A DNA stretch of 64,000 nucleotides from Gillisella vitis (GTDB lineage: Bacteria; Pseudomonadota; Alphaproteobacteria; Rhizobiales; Rhizobiaceae), in contig WPHV01000012.1 of assembly GCA_009744235.1 (NCBI GenBank), positions 62,001 to 126,000 of the forward strand, read 5' to 3'. Shown one piece after another: positions 51,796 through 61,672 of this stretch (its first letter is position 1; each line of letters starts with the position of its first letter). The notes under the pieces were generated by a model. It saw only the letters and a list, made by a program, of their open reading frames with translations. It did no database searches and was not told the origin of the DNA. The position numbers were made by a program, and so were the translations under genes.

Positions 51796-53703
51796 ATGCA
51801 TCTGAATTTCTCGCTCAAGACATCGCTGGCCAGCGCGTTTAGCGGCCTGATGCTGCTCCTTCTCCTCCAGGGCTGTTTTGCCTTGTCCTCCATGTCCGGC
51901 GTATTTGACAATGTCGAGGGTTTGGCGAAAGACGCCGTTCCCTCGGTCGATATTACCAACCGCCTCAACATTTCGCTCGCCAATGTGCGCGGCCTCGAAA
52001 TGCGCCATATCCTCAGCAAAACGCCACAGGCCATTCAGGAAGCGGACGACGCCCTGAAAACTGAAATGCAGAAGCTGGACAAGCGGATGAAAACCTATGA
52101 AACGCTGATCTCGCTGCCTGAAGAGCGCAAGGCCTATGAGGCCTTCAAGCTGGCCATGGGTTCTTATGTTACGCTGCATAATCAAATGGTGACCTATTCG
52201 TCCAAAGGTGAAAAGGACAAGGCTGCGGCATTGCTGACCGGAGACATGGTCAGTGCCTATAACGCCATGGACGAACAGGCCGATATCTTCCGGGACGCCA
52301 ATGTCGATGCGGCCAACCGGATGTATGAGAATGCCGCCGCGGCATTCCGGCTCTCGCTGCTGCTCAATGGACTAGTGCTGGCGCTGGGAGCGGCGGCCGG
52401 AATTGGCGCGATGGTTTTCGTCTTCAAGGGTGTGTCCAACCCCATCGAACGGCTGACCCGGTCCATGCGTCGCCTGGCCGACGGTAATCTTCAAACCGAA
52501 GTGCTCTATCTGGAGCGTGGCAACGAGATCGGCGACATGGCCCGGGCGCTCGAAATCTTCAAGCAGAACGGCCTGCGTGTTCAGATGATGAATGCCCAGG
52601 AACTGCATATGCGGCAGAAATCCGATGAATTGCGCGACAGTATCGGCGAAGTGGTCGCTGCCGCCGTCGTCGGCGATTTCAGCCAGCGGATCACCCGGGA
52701 TTTCGATTTCGAAGATCTGAACGCCTTTGCCTCATCCATGAACAAACTGGTACAATCCATCGATACCGGCCTTGGCGAAACCCGCCGCATCGTCGCCGCC
52801 CTCTCGGATGGCGACCTCACCGACACGATGCGCGGCCAGTTCCATGGCGCGTTTGCCGAGTTGCAGCAGAATGTCAACGGGACGATGTCCGCATTGCGGG
52901 GCATTGTCGGCGAAGTGCGCTCCTCCATCGACATGATCAATTCAGGCTCCGGCGAATTGCGGTTTGCCTCGGACGATCTGGCCAAGCGCACTGAGCAACA
53001 GGCCGCCACCCTTGAAGAAACCTCCTCCGCATTGGAAGAAATCACCACGGCGGTGCATTCCTCTAATGATCGCGCCCAGCAGACCAGCCGCATGGTGGAT
53101 GAAGCCCGCCGCAGCACCGAGCAGTCGGCCTCAGTCGTCCATGACGCCGTCTCGGCCATGGGCCGGATCGAACAAGCCTCCGGCGAAATCGGCAAGATCA
53201 TCAATGTCATCGACGAGATCGCCTTCCAGACCAACCTGCTGGCGCTGAATGCCGGCGTCGAGGCGGCACGGGCAGGTGAAGCCGGCAAGGGCTTTGCGGT
53301 CGTCGCTCAGGAAGTGCGCGAATTGGCACAACGCTCGGCAGGCGCTGCCAAGGACATCAAATCGCTGATCACCAAATCGGGCGAGGAAGTCAATGCAGGC
53401 GTGCGGCTCGTTACCGCCACCGGCGATGCGCTCTCCAAGATCCGTGATCATGTGGTGGACATCAATGCGCAGGTGCATCAGATCGCCAATGCGGCCAAGG
53501 AACAATCCTTCAAACTGCAAGAGGTCAATTCTGCCGTCAGCCAGATGGACCAGGTCACTCAGCGCAATGCCGCCATGGTCGAGGAAACCACGGCGAGCAC
53601 CAACCAACTGGCGGATGACGCCCAGAACCTTGCCCGGCTGATCTCGCATTTCAAGCTGGAAGCTGGCGGCGCTCACCAAAGACAGAAACGTCAGGCGGCC
53701 TGA
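51796..53703 (+). CDS. Methyl-accepting chemotaxis protein
   Basis: 635 residues. A membrane helix at about 10-32 is followed by a roughly 150-residue periplasmic four-helix bundle (4HB-MCP sensor), a second helix near 190-215, a HAMP domain (NPIERLTRSMRRLADGNLQTEV) and probably a second HAMP-like unit (around DGDLTDTMRGQFHGAFAELQQN). The signalling domain has the hairpin tip of the family in INVIDEIAFQTNLLALNAGVEAARAGEAGKGFAVVAQEVRELAQRSAGAAKDI. No C-terminal WxxF-type pentapeptide for CheR/CheB binding is seen (it ends QRQKRQAA). ATG 51796 starts just before the first helix. A hairpin follows at 53721-53746. Confidence 0.93.
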   Translation: MHLNFSLKTSLASAFSGLMLLLLLQGCFALSSMSGVFDNVEGLAKDAVPSVDITNRLNISLANVRGLEMRHILSKTPQAIQEADDALKTEMQKLDKRMKTYETLISLPEERKAYEAFKLAMGSYVTLHNQMVTYSSKGEKDKAAALLTGDMVSAYNAMDEQADIFRDANVDAANRMYENAAAAFRLSLLLNGLVLALGAAAGIGAMVFVFKGVSNPIERLTRSMRRLADGNLQTEVLYLERGNEIGDMARALEIFKQNGLRVQMMNAQELHMRQKSDELRDSIGEVVAAAVVGDFSQRITRDFDFEDLNAFASSMNKLVQSIDTGLGETRRIVAALSDGDLTDTMRGQFHGAFAELQQNVNGTMSALRGIVGEVRSSIDMINSGSGELRFASDDLAKRTEQQAATLEETSSALEEITTAVHSSNDRAQQTSRMVDEARRSTEQSASVVHDAVSAMGRIEQASGEIGKIINVIDEIAFQTNLLALNAGVEAARAGEAGKGFAVVAQEVRELAQRSAGAAKDIKSLITKSGEEVNAGVRLVTATGDALSKIRDHVVDINAQVHQIANAAKEQSFKLQEVNSAVSQMDQVTQRNAAMVEETTASTNQLADDAQNLARLISHFKLEAGGAHQRQKRQAA

Positions 53704-53720
53704 GCTCTAACACTTTATAT

Positions 53721-53753
53721 CATTGACGCGGGCGACCGCGTCAATGTTGCGTT
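53721..53753 (+). terminator. Terminator hairpin after the MCP gene
   Basis: Perfect 11-bp stem cattgacgcgg / ccgcgtcaatg closed by a GCGA (GNRA) tetraloop, followed by a short T-containing stretch. It lies between the MCP gene and the convergent holC. Confidence 0.7.
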
Positions 53754-53774
53754 TCAGGCATGAAAGAACATCAA

Positions 53775-54224
53775 TTAAGCCTTCTTTTCCCATCGGCCCT
53801 GATTGTTCTGTTGCCAATAGGTGAGCGCATGGCCCTCACCCTTCAGCCGTTTCCATTCGCCTCTGGCCGTTTCCAGCTCGCCCTGATCATGGCCGTCGAA
53901 CACGAAGACGATCCGGTCATAGACAAGCGGCAGGTCCGGCACCGCGCCATCGATATAAAAGCGTACCGTCGCCCCATTCGGATTGTCTGAGGACAGGCAG
54001 AGAAGAATCGGTTGTGCCTCCGCCTGCTCGCCGGTGCTAATGCCATGGGCCAGAAAACTGTCGTCGCGAAACGTCCATAAATGCTGATCCAGCCGGCCAC
54101 ACCGCTCCGGATCGCGCATTTCCACGCCAACCTTCCAGCCGCGCTCGACGCTTTTTTCCAAAAGCGCCGGAAGCGCATCTTCCAGCCGGGTCTCGGTCAG
54201 GTGATAGAACAATACCTCGGTCAA
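53775..54224 (-). CDS. holC: DNA polymerase III chi subunit
   Basis: 149 residues; part of the clamp-loader complex, linking SSB to the polymerase. The N-terminal VLFYHLTETRLEDALPALLEKSVERGWKVGVEM and the middle RLDQHLWTFRDDSFLAHG are characteristic, with the pattern DQHLW-F-DDSFLPHG. It is the downstream gene of a likely pepA-holC unit, as in other proteobacteria, with 14 bases between the two. Confidence 0.95.
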   Translation of the reverse strand: MTEVLFYHLTETRLEDALPALLEKSVERGWKVGVEMRDPERCGRLDQHLWTFRDDSFLAHGISTGEQAEAQPILLCLSSDNPNGATVRFYIDGAVPDLPLVYDRIVFVFDGHDQGELETARGEWKRLKGEGHALTYWQQNNQGRWEKKA

Positions 54225-54238
54225 GGCCGGGCTATCCC

Positions 54239-55732
54239 TTACGATTCATAGGCATCACGCACCAGCTGATCGAGCAACCGCACGCCAAAGCCCGACGCCC
54301 AGGACTGGTTGATCTCGTCCTTCGGCGAGGCCATTGCCGTGCCAGCAATATCGAGATGCGCCCAGGGTGTGTCGCCAACAAAGCGCTTCAGGAACTGCGC
54401 TGCCGTGATTGCGCCGCCATGCCGGCCACCGGTATTTTTCATATCGGCGAACTTGCTGTCGATCAGCTTGTCGTAATCCTTGCCGAGCGGCATGCGCCAC
54501 AGGCGCTCATTGGTGGAAAAACCGGCCTTCAGCAGATTATCCGCCAGCCTATCGTCATTGGAAAACAGCCCGGCATGCAGATTGGCCAGCGCCACCAGGA
54601 TGGCGCCGGTCAGCGTCGCCAGATTGATCATCAAGGCAGGCTTGAAACGGTCGTTGCAATACCACAGCGCATCGCACAGCACGAGACGGCCTTCAGCATC
54701 GGTATTGATCACTTCGATGGTCTGACCGGACATCGAGGTGACGATATCGCCTGGGCGCTGGGCATTACCGTCAGGCATGTTTTCAACAAGGCCGAGAATG
54801 CCAATCGCGTTGACCTTGGCCTTGCGGGCCGCCAGCGTGTGCATCAAGCCGATCACGGCGGCAGCACCACCCATATCGCCCTTCATGTCTTCCATGCCGC
54901 CCGCAGGTTTGATGGAAATGCCGCCGGTGTCGAACACCACGCCCTTGCCGATGAAGGCAATGGGCTGACCATCAGGCGCGCCACCCTTCCACTGCATGAT
55001 AGCAAGCCGCGGCGGACGGACCGAGCCCTGGGCCACGCCCAGAAGAGCGCCCATGCCAAGGCTGGCCATTTCGGTTTCGGTGAGGATTTCCACCTCGACG
55101 CCAAGCTGCTCAAGCGCTTTGGCGCGGTCGGCAAATTCCACCGGACCCAGCACATTGGCCGGCAAGTTGACGAGGTTGCGCGCCAGAAGAACACCATCGA
55201 CAACCGCCCGGCCCTCAGCCGCAAACAACCGTTCCGCAGCGTCGGCCACAGCAGTCACCAGGGTGATCCGGACGGCGGACGGTGCCTTGTCGTCATCGTC
55301 CTTTTTCTTCGTCTTGTAATCATCGAAGGAATAGGCGCGCAGCAGCATGCCGATGGCAAAATCACGCACGGCCTGCGCCGTCACGGCCAGCCCATCCGCA
55401 TCGAGAAAGACCGTCGCCGCCTCCGCGCCCTTCAGGTGTGCCGCTGCCACACCGCCCAGACGCAGCCAGTCATGATCGACAAGATCGGCGGCCTTGCCAG
55501 TCCCGATGACAATCAGCCGATTCGCCGGCGAACCGGCGGGCGCGATAATGTCGAGAGCCGACATGGATTTGGCCTTGAACTTTGCCGTTGCGGCGGCCTT
55601 CCCAAAAATCCCGGACGGATCGAGAGTGGATGCCCCGGCTGGCAAGTTCGCTTCGGCCTCCTTCAGGCTAAGGACCAGCCCCGTCTCGATTAAGGCGGAT
55701 GGGGCAAAGGAAATTTCCAGCTTCATGGACAT
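54239..55732 (-). CDS. pepA: Leucyl aminopeptidase
   Basis: 497 residues; a Zn/Mn-dependent M17 peptidase releasing N-terminal residues. The metal-site and catalytic signatures are all present: GKGVVFDTGGISIKPAGGMEDMKGDMGGAA and NTDAEGRLVLCDAL. The N-terminal domain is the variable regulatory one. ATG 55732 is used; ATG 55726 is possible as well. It is upstream of holC on the same strand. Confidence 0.96.
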   Translation of the reverse strand: MSMKLEISFAPSALIETGLVLSLKEAEANLPAGASTLDPSGIFGKAAATAKFKAKSMSALDIIAPAGSPANRLIVIGTGKAADLVDHDWLRLGGVAAAHLKGAEAATVFLDADGLAVTAQAVRDFAIGMLLRAYSFDDYKTKKKDDDDKAPSAVRITLVTAVADAAERLFAAEGRAVVDGVLLARNLVNLPANVLGPVEFADRAKALEQLGVEVEILTETEMASLGMGALLGVAQGSVRPPRLAIMQWKGGAPDGQPIAFIGKGVVFDTGGISIKPAGGMEDMKGDMGGAAAVIGLMHTLAARKAKVNAIGILGLVENMPDGNAQRPGDIVTSMSGQTIEVINTDAEGRLVLCDALWYCNDRFKPALMINLATLTGAILVALANLHAGLFSNDDRLADNLLKAGFSTNERLWRMPLGKDYDKLIDSKFADMKNTGGRHGGAITAAQFLKRFVGDTPWAHLDIAGTAMASPKDEINQSWASGFGVRLLDQLVRDAYES

Positions 55733-56087
55733 GGCTTACTCCGGCACTGCATGTTTGATCGCGATTGTCACGATTTGCTCTGGGCGCCGATCATGTCGGT
55801 TTTGCGCATGATTGCAACAGGGGCCGCCACCTTCTCCTCACTCCCGATCAAAGAAGCGCTTTGCCAACGCCGCCCCTGTCGACGTCGATCACAATTCCAC
55901 ATGCCCGATAGACCCTAATTTGGCCGTTTCCGACCCATGATCAGAGTAAAGATTTGTAATGCGTGGCCTGCCCGCAACTGGTCTTTGTCTTATAACATCT
56001 ATAAGCATTAGCTATGATGCAAATCAGCACCGGGGCAAGCCAGAACCGGGGCAAGCCCGAGTTGTGACGAGCCTCAAGAGTTTGACG
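55733..56087. other. Intergenic region with a short tandem direct repeat
   Basis: About 355 bases between the divergent pepA and PAP2 genes, so promoters for both lie here. It has a 13-base direct repeat, accggggcaagcc, at 56029-56041 and 56045-56057 (16-base period). No palindrome or named motif stands out. Confidence 0.4.
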
Positions 56088-56894
56088 ATGAAGACCAGTG
56101 CCCGCAAACCCCAGCTGACCGTCACGGATATATTTGGACGGCACTGTCGTATTCCCGATCTCACCCGATCCTCGTTTACGACCGCCGCCTTGCTATCCAC
56201 CGTCTGGGTGATGCTGCTAGTGGTGTTCTATTCAGCTCCCGGCTTCGATGTCGCGGTGTCGGAATTGTTCTTTCGCGCCGGCAATTGCACAGCGCATGAG
56301 GCAAACACGATCTGCGGCGGCTTTCCCATTTCGCGCGAGCCAATCCTGAAGGCGATCAGGCAAATCCTGTTCTACATGCCGCATGTGGTTGGCGTCGGCG
56401 TGCTGGTGGCGCTGATCGTCAAGCTGTGTCAGCCGCGCGCCGCCTGGCAGCAGGAACAGATCGTCAAGCTGGTTCTGTCGCTGCTGGCAACGGCTATCGG
56501 CCCCTATCTGCTGGTCAATGTGTTTCTGAAGGACATGTCCGGTCGGCCACGCCCCAATCAGACCGTGTTTTTCGGCGGACCCTATGGGTTTGAACCGGCG
56601 GGCAATTTTGCCGGTGCCTGCGACCAGAACTGTTCCTTCATTTCCGGCGAAGCCGCCGGGGCAGGCTGGATCATCTGCATCGTTCCCCTGCTGCCAGCCA
56701 CCTGGCGCCGGCGCATCGGCTGGCCGCTGGTCTTCGCGTCGTTTGCCTCGCCCCTGCTGCGGTTGGCCTTCGGAGCACATTACCTGTCCGACGTGGTTCT
56801 GGGCTGGCTGTCTTCCCCTGTTATCTTTGCCATCGTCTTTGCAGTGGCAAACGGCTGCGGGCTTTTGCGGGCCAGAAACCAGCCCCATCTTTAA
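56088..56894 (+). CDS. PAP2-type membrane phosphatase, LpxE/LpxF-like
   Basis: 268 residues with about six membrane helices. The PAP2 motifs are KDMSGRPRP (K148, R155, P156) and RLAFGAHYLSD (R225, H231, D235). The middle motif, usually PSGH, reads ISGEAAG, so a Glu (E188) stands where the His is expected. The family removes phosphate from lipids such as lipid A, phosphatidylglycerol phosphate or undecaprenyl pyrophosphate. The start is ATG 56088 (MKTSARKPQL) within a longer open frame. It precedes the lptF-lptG-lptD genes, so a lipid A role is attractive but only inferred. Confidence 0.85.
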   Translation: MKTSARKPQLTVTDIFGRHCRIPDLTRSSFTTAALLSTVWVMLLVVFYSAPGFDVAVSELFFRAGNCTAHEANTICGGFPISREPILKAIRQILFYMPHVVGVGVLVALIVKLCQPRAAWQQEQIVKLVLSLLATAIGPYLLVNVFLKDMSGRPRPNQTVFFGGPYGFEPAGNFAGACDQNCSFISGEAAGAGWIICIVPLLPATWRRRIGWPLVFASFASPLLRLAFGAHYLSDVVLGWLSSPVIFAIVFAVANGCGLLRARNQPHL

Positions 56895-57020
56895 ATGAGG
56901 CACGTAAATCTGCCTGTTGCCGAGAAGCATCATTAAAAAGTCCTGCACAGGTGATTGAAGCATCGGCTCTTGTGTTTTGCCCTGACGATGGGCAAATAGG
57001 CGCTATTGGCAGGATCCGGC

Positions 57021-58205
57021 ATGAAGCTTCTTGAGTCCTATATATTGCGGCGTGTCGCGCAGATGTTCCTGACGGCACTTCTGCCCGTGCTGGCCATCAT
57101 CTGGACGACACAGGTCTTGGCACGCATCAATCTCGTGACCGATACAGGACAGTCGATCGGCTCTTTTGCCACACTGGCAACGTTGATCCTGCCCACCATC
57201 ATTCCCATCGTTATGCCGTTCGCGCTGGTTATTGGCATTACCCAAAGCCTGACGGCGATGAACAACGATTCCGAGCTGGCTGTCATCGACGCCGCTGGTG
57301 CATCTCGCGCGGTCATTCTCCGGCCAATCCTGCTATTTGCGCTGGCCATCAGCGTGATAACGCTTGTTATCACCAACGAAGTGCAGCCAAAAGTGAAAGT
57401 GGCGGCGCGTCAGATGATCGCAAATGCCTATGCTGACCTTCTATCGACGGTGATCGAGGAAAAAACCTTCCGCAAGGTGGAAGATGGTCTCTATGTGCAG
57501 ATTTCGCAGCGGCTGGCCGGACGCGTGCTGAAGGGCCTGTTCGTCGCCGATTACCGCGACCCGGCCTATTCGCTGATCTATTATGCCCGCGAAGGCGCGG
57601 TGGATGAGACGGGGACCGCCCTGATCATGCATGACGGCGAGGTCCAGCGCAAAGCACCGGGTGGCACGGTTTCAATCGTTCGCTTTGATTCCTATGCCTT
57701 CGACCTGTCCGACCTGACGGAAACCCGTGGCAAGGCAAAGATGCGGCCGAGCGACCGCAGCCTGAGCTTTCTGCTCAATCCCGATACAAACGACGACGAT
57801 TACAAGGATCACCCAGGCGAATACCGGGCGGAACTGCACAAGCGCATGACCGAATGGCTCCTGCCGTTTGCTTTCGCACTGATTTCACTGGCCATCGCCG
57901 GCGATGCGCGCTCCCACCGAGAGGCGCGGCTGCATCCCATGGTCTCGGCATTGACCATCGCGCTTATCCTGCGCTGGCTGACATTCTATGCCGCCAACAA
58001 GTCCGAATCGAATGCTGCCTTCATCGTGTTGATGTATGCGACACCGCTCGCCAGCGCGGCGATTGCCACCCTGATGCTCATGCGACAGAAGAAATCGCAA
58101 TTGCCGGCACCCTTGCGCCGCATGATCGACACGACACGGTTGGCCTTTCAGCGGCGCTTTGCTTCCAATAGCGCGAACGGCCGGGACAATGGAGGCAGCG
58201 TATGA
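57021..58205 (+). CDS. lptF: LPS export ABC transporter permease LptF
   Basis: 394 residues; an inner-membrane permease that, with LptG and LptB, extracts LPS and passes it to LptC. Family features include LLESYILRRVAQMFLTALLPVL, QSLTAMNNDSELAVIDAAGAS, and a periplasmic beta-jellyroll between membrane helices (around 150-260). The C-terminal half has the last three helices. ATG 57021 follows agga-type sites; the frame also opens at 57006. Its TGA overlaps the lptG start. Confidence 0.93.
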   Translation: MKLLESYILRRVAQMFLTALLPVLAIIWTTQVLARINLVTDTGQSIGSFATLATLILPTIIPIVMPFALVIGITQSLTAMNNDSELAVIDAAGASRAVILRPILLFALAISVITLVITNEVQPKVKVAARQMIANAYADLLSTVIEEKTFRKVEDGLYVQISQRLAGRVLKGLFVADYRDPAYSLIYYAREGAVDETGTALIMHDGEVQRKAPGGTVSIVRFDSYAFDLSDLTETRGKAKMRPSDRSLSFLLNPDTNDDDYKDHPGEYRAELHKRMTEWLLPFAFALISLAIAGDARSHREARLHPMVSALTIALILRWLTFYAANKSESNAAFIVLMYATPLASAAIATLMLMRQKKSQLPAPLRRMIDTTRLAFQRRFASNSANGRDNGGSV

Positions 58206-59290
58206 TGCTCAACACGCTCAGCCGCTATTTTCTCAAGCGCTATGCGATCACCGTGTTCTGGTTCGTGGTCGGCGTCGCCGCGATCATTTTCCTGATCGAC
58301 TTCAGCGAGGTCAGCGGTCGGTTCTCCGACAACGAACAATCCTCGCTGTTCGGCGTCTTCCTGCTGACGCTGATGCGCCTGCCTCTGCTGCTTCAGCAAA
58401 CCGTACCCTTCATCGCACTGTTTTCCGGGATGGTGACCCTGATCACCCTGAACAGGCGCTCGGAATTGGTGATTGCGCGTGCCGCAGGCATTTCGGTCTG
58501 GCAGTTCATGTTCCCCTTCCTGCTGGGCGCTTTCCTGCTCGGCTGCGCCACATCCCTGCTGATCAATCCGCTTGCCGCGCTCGGCCAGAAACAGGCCGCG
58601 ACACTGGAAGCCGAATACAGCGACCCCGGCAAGGCCAGCAACAACAAGAACTCCGTGCCGTGGATGCGCCAGATCACCGGCAAGGAAGACACGATCATCG
58701 GCGCGACCTCCGTTCTGGAAGACGGTACGTTGCTGATGCAGGCGGTGTTCATCCACTTCGACGGCCAGGGTCGAATCACCTCCCGTCAGGATGCACGCAC
58801 AGCGAAGTTGCAAGATGGTTACTGGTTGCTTAAGGATGTCGTGGAGACCAAGCCTGGCGAAACACCCAAGCGGGAGGCTTCGGCACAAGTTAGCACCAAT
58901 TTGAAACAGGAATTTGTACAGGAGCGTCTCGCACAGCCGGATACTGTTGCTTTTTATGAACTTTCTCAGAAAATCGCAGTTGCCAAATCCTATGGCGTCT
59001 CAACGAAAAATCTGGAAACGCAGTTTCATACGCTGCTGTCCACTCCCTTCCTTTTCGTTGCGATGACTCTGATTGCTGCAACTGTTTCTCTCAAATTCAG
59101 CCGGTTCAACCAGTCACGTTCCGTGATTCTGGGTGGAATCATTTCGGGCTTCGTGCTTTATGTGGCGACAGTGCTCGTGAAGGCGTTCGGAAGCAGTGGC
59201 GTTGTGCCTCCGTTCGTTGCGACCTGGGTTCCTGTCATCGTTGCGACAGCGCTCGGGGCGACGATCCTGCTTCATCAGGAGGATGGTTAG
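58202..59290 (+). CDS. lptG: LPS export ABC transporter permease LptG
   Basis: 362 residues; partner of LptF with the same topology. NTLSRYFLKRYAITVFWFVVGVAAIIFLIDFSEV begins helix 1, and NRRSELVIARAAGISVWQF is the conserved coupling region. ATG 58202 or the next ATG (58205) overlaps the lptF stop (ATGATG). Its stop overlaps the GTG start of lptD (TAGTG), so the three are translated as one unit. Confidence 0.93.
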   Translation: MMLNTLSRYFLKRYAITVFWFVVGVAAIIFLIDFSEVSGRFSDNEQSSLFGVFLLTLMRLPLLLQQTVPFIALFSGMVTLITLNRRSELVIARAAGISVWQFMFPFLLGAFLLGCATSLLINPLAALGQKQAATLEAEYSDPGKASNNKNSVPWMRQITGKEDTIIGATSVLEDGTLLMQAVFIHFDGQGRITSRQDARTAKLQDGYWLLKDVVETKPGETPKREASAQVSTNLKQEFVQERLAQPDTVAFYELSQKIAVAKSYGVSTKNLETQFHTLLSTPFLFVAMTLIAATVSLKFSRFNQSRSVILGGIISGFVLYVATVLVKAFGSSGVVPPFVATWVPVIVATALGATILLHQEDG

Positions 59291-61623
59291 TGGCGGCAAT
59301 TGACCGCGGAAATATAAAACGGCTTTTCACAGCCCTGCTGGCAGGCGTCGCCTTTGGTGCGACCCTCGTTCCTGTGCCTTTTGCTTATGCACAGTCTGCC
59401 TCCAGCAATGGTTTGGTGTCACCGAAAATTCCCGCCGATGCGAAGCTCATGCTCGCAGCGAATGAAATGACATATGATAAGGACGCCCAGAAGGTGACTG
59501 CGGTCGGCGGCGTCCAGATCAATTACGCCGGCTACCAGATGGTATCAAAGCGCGTCGAATACGACCAGAAGACAGGTCGGATGATGGCCTATGGCAATAT
59601 CGAACTGATAGAGCCTGATGGTAACCGCATCTATGCCGACAAGATGGACGTCACCGACGATTTCGCCAACGGCTTCGTCAACAGCCTGCGGGTGGAAACG
59701 ACTGATAATACCCGCATCGCCGCCCAGAAGGGCGAACGCGTCAACGGCGACCAGATGATCCTCTACAAGGGCGTCTACACTGCCTGCCTGCCGTGTGCAG
59801 AACAGGGACGTGCGCCTTTCTGGCAGATCAAGGCGGAACGGGTCATCCAGAATGGCAAGACCCATACAATCCGTCTCGAAAATGCACGCTTCCAGCTGTT
59901 CGGCAAGTCAATTGCTCTGATCCCGTCAATCGAGGTTCCCGACAATACCGTCAAGCGTAAGTCGGGCTTCCTGTTTCCTGAATTCAGCACGACTCAGAAA
60001 CTCGGGTTTGGGGTAATTGTTCCCTATTACTGGGCGATTTCCCCGCAGACCGATGCCACGATCAAGCTGGGCGGCTTTACCAGCCAGGGCGTGCTGATCG
60101 ATACCGAAGTGCGCCATCAGTTCGAGGATGGATTGGCGACGCTGCGCTTTGCTGGCATCAACCAGTTGAATCCGGGCAAGTTCGACAGCGGCACCACGGA
60201 TGCCGAGAAGGACTTCCGCGGCATGGTCGGTTCTACCGGCAAATTCGATATCAATCCCCGCTGGAGCTTCGGCTGGGACGTGATGCTGGAGAGCGACAAC
60301 AATTTCTCACGCACCTACGACCTGGAAGGTTTCAACCAGAAAACCCATACCAATCAGGTCTATCTGACCGGTCTTGGGGATCGTAATTCCTTTGACATGC
60401 GCGCCTATTACTTCGACATCCAGGATGCTGACAGTAAGGATGTCGCCGAGCGCAAGCAGCCGATTGTCACCCCGACCATCGACTACAGCTATTATGCGCC
60501 GGAACCGTTCATGGGCGGCGAATTGTCGGCAACCGTCAATTTCACGGCCCTGACGCGCTATAACAGCGATATTCTCAACCTGAACAATGGCAACCAGCGT
60601 TTCAGCGGACTGAAGGGCAATACGACCCGCCTGACCGGTGAAATGGAATGGAAGCGCACCTTCGATACACCGCAGGGCGTATTGCTGACACCTATCCTTG
60701 CCGCACGTGGCGATGCCTTTGGCAATAACATGGATGCGCCGGGCTCCAGCTATTCCGGCAATTACAACGACACAACAGGCGTAACCCGTTCGATGGTAAC
60801 GGCCGGGCTTGAAGTTCGCTATCCGTGGTTGCTCAGCGCTCCGGGCAGCACGCATGTGATCGAGCCAATTGCCCAGGTCTTCGTGCGGCCTGACGAGCAA
60901 CAGGCCGGCAGGCTGACGAATGAAGATGCGCAAAGCTTCGTCTTCGACGCCAGCAACCTGTTTGAGCGCGACAAGTTCTCCGGCTATGACCGGGTTGAAG
61001 GTGGCACGCGTGCCAATGTCGGCCTGCGCTATACCGGCTCGTTCGACAGCGGCTATACGATGCGCAGTATCTTCGGGCAGTCCTACCAACTGGCCGGCAA
61101 GAACTCCTTCGCCTCCTCGGATCTGGTCTATGCTGGCAACGAATCGGGCCTGGAAACCGCAGTATCCGATTATGTCGGCATGGTCGGACTGGACACGCCC
61201 TACGGCATTTCCACCTCGGTCAATGCACGGTTCGATGAAAAGACCTTTGAGGTCGAACGGACGGATTCGGCTATCGGTTATCACAACGACCGACTGCAAA
61301 CGAATTTCATTTACACCCAGATCGCGGCACAGCCTAATTACGGCTATGATTACGACCGCGAAGAGATACAAAATGCCAGCTCGGTCAAGGTCGGTGATTT
61401 CTGGTCGGTGTTCGGTTCGATTACCTGGGATGTGAAGAAGGACAATATCAACCGCTATGGCATCGGCGTGTCCTATGCCGACGATTGCACGATCTTCTCC
61501 ATCGTCTACAAGAACAAGGACGACGACGAATCCGCCAATGACTGGTCCATCGGCGCCCGCCTGACATTCCGCACGTTGGGCGATGTCAAAGTAGGCGATA
61601 CCGACGTCACCGGATTCAATTGA
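59290..61623 (+). CDS. lptD: LPS-assembly protein LptD
   Basis: 777 residues; the outer-membrane barrel that inserts LPS. A signal peptide (to about residue 36, ending FAYA) is followed by an OstA/jellyroll domain (LMLAANEMTYDKDAQKVTAVGGVQINYAGYQM) and a large beta barrel with LptD signature stretches (GFLFPEFSTTQKLGFGVIVPYYWAISPQTDAT). Two cysteines in TACLPCAEQG lie in the N-domain. The start is GTG 59290, overlapping the lptG stop. A hairpin at 61643-61672 follows the stop codon. Confidence 0.95.
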   Translation: MAAIDRGNIKRLFTALLAGVAFGATLVPVPFAYAQSASSNGLVSPKIPADAKLMLAANEMTYDKDAQKVTAVGGVQINYAGYQMVSKRVEYDQKTGRMMAYGNIELIEPDGNRIYADKMDVTDDFANGFVNSLRVETTDNTRIAAQKGERVNGDQMILYKGVYTACLPCAEQGRAPFWQIKAERVIQNGKTHTIRLENARFQLFGKSIALIPSIEVPDNTVKRKSGFLFPEFSTTQKLGFGVIVPYYWAISPQTDATIKLGGFTSQGVLIDTEVRHQFEDGLATLRFAGINQLNPGKFDSGTTDAEKDFRGMVGSTGKFDINPRWSFGWDVMLESDNNFSRTYDLEGFNQKTHTNQVYLTGLGDRNSFDMRAYYFDIQDADSKDVAERKQPIVTPTIDYSYYAPEPFMGGELSATVNFTALTRYNSDILNLNNGNQRFSGLKGNTTRLTGEMEWKRTFDTPQGVLLTPILAARGDAFGNNMDAPGSSYSGNYNDTTGVTRSMVTAGLEVRYPWLLSAPGSTHVIEPIAQVFVRPDEQQAGRLTNEDAQSFVFDASNLFERDKFSGYDRVEGGTRANVGLRYTGSFDSGYTMRSIFGQSYQLAGKNSFASSDLVYAGNESGLETAVSDYVGMVGLDTPYGISTSVNARFDEKTFEVERTDSAIGYHNDRLQTNFIYTQIAAQPNYGYDYDREEIQNASSVKVGDFWSVFGSITWDVKKDNINRYGIGVSYADDCTIFSIVYKNKDDDESANDWSIGARLTFRTLGDVKVGDTDVTGFN

Positions 61624-61642
61624 TCTGTCTCGCCTTTTAAAA

Positions 61643-61672
61643 GCCCGCTGTTTTCCCTGGAAACCAGCGGGC
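61643..61672 (+). terminator. Hairpin after lptD
   Basis: Stem gcccgctgttttcc / ggaaaccagcgggc with one G-U pair, a tight loop and no downstream T-tract. Possibly a transcription pause or processing site for lptD mRNA. Confidence 0.5.
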
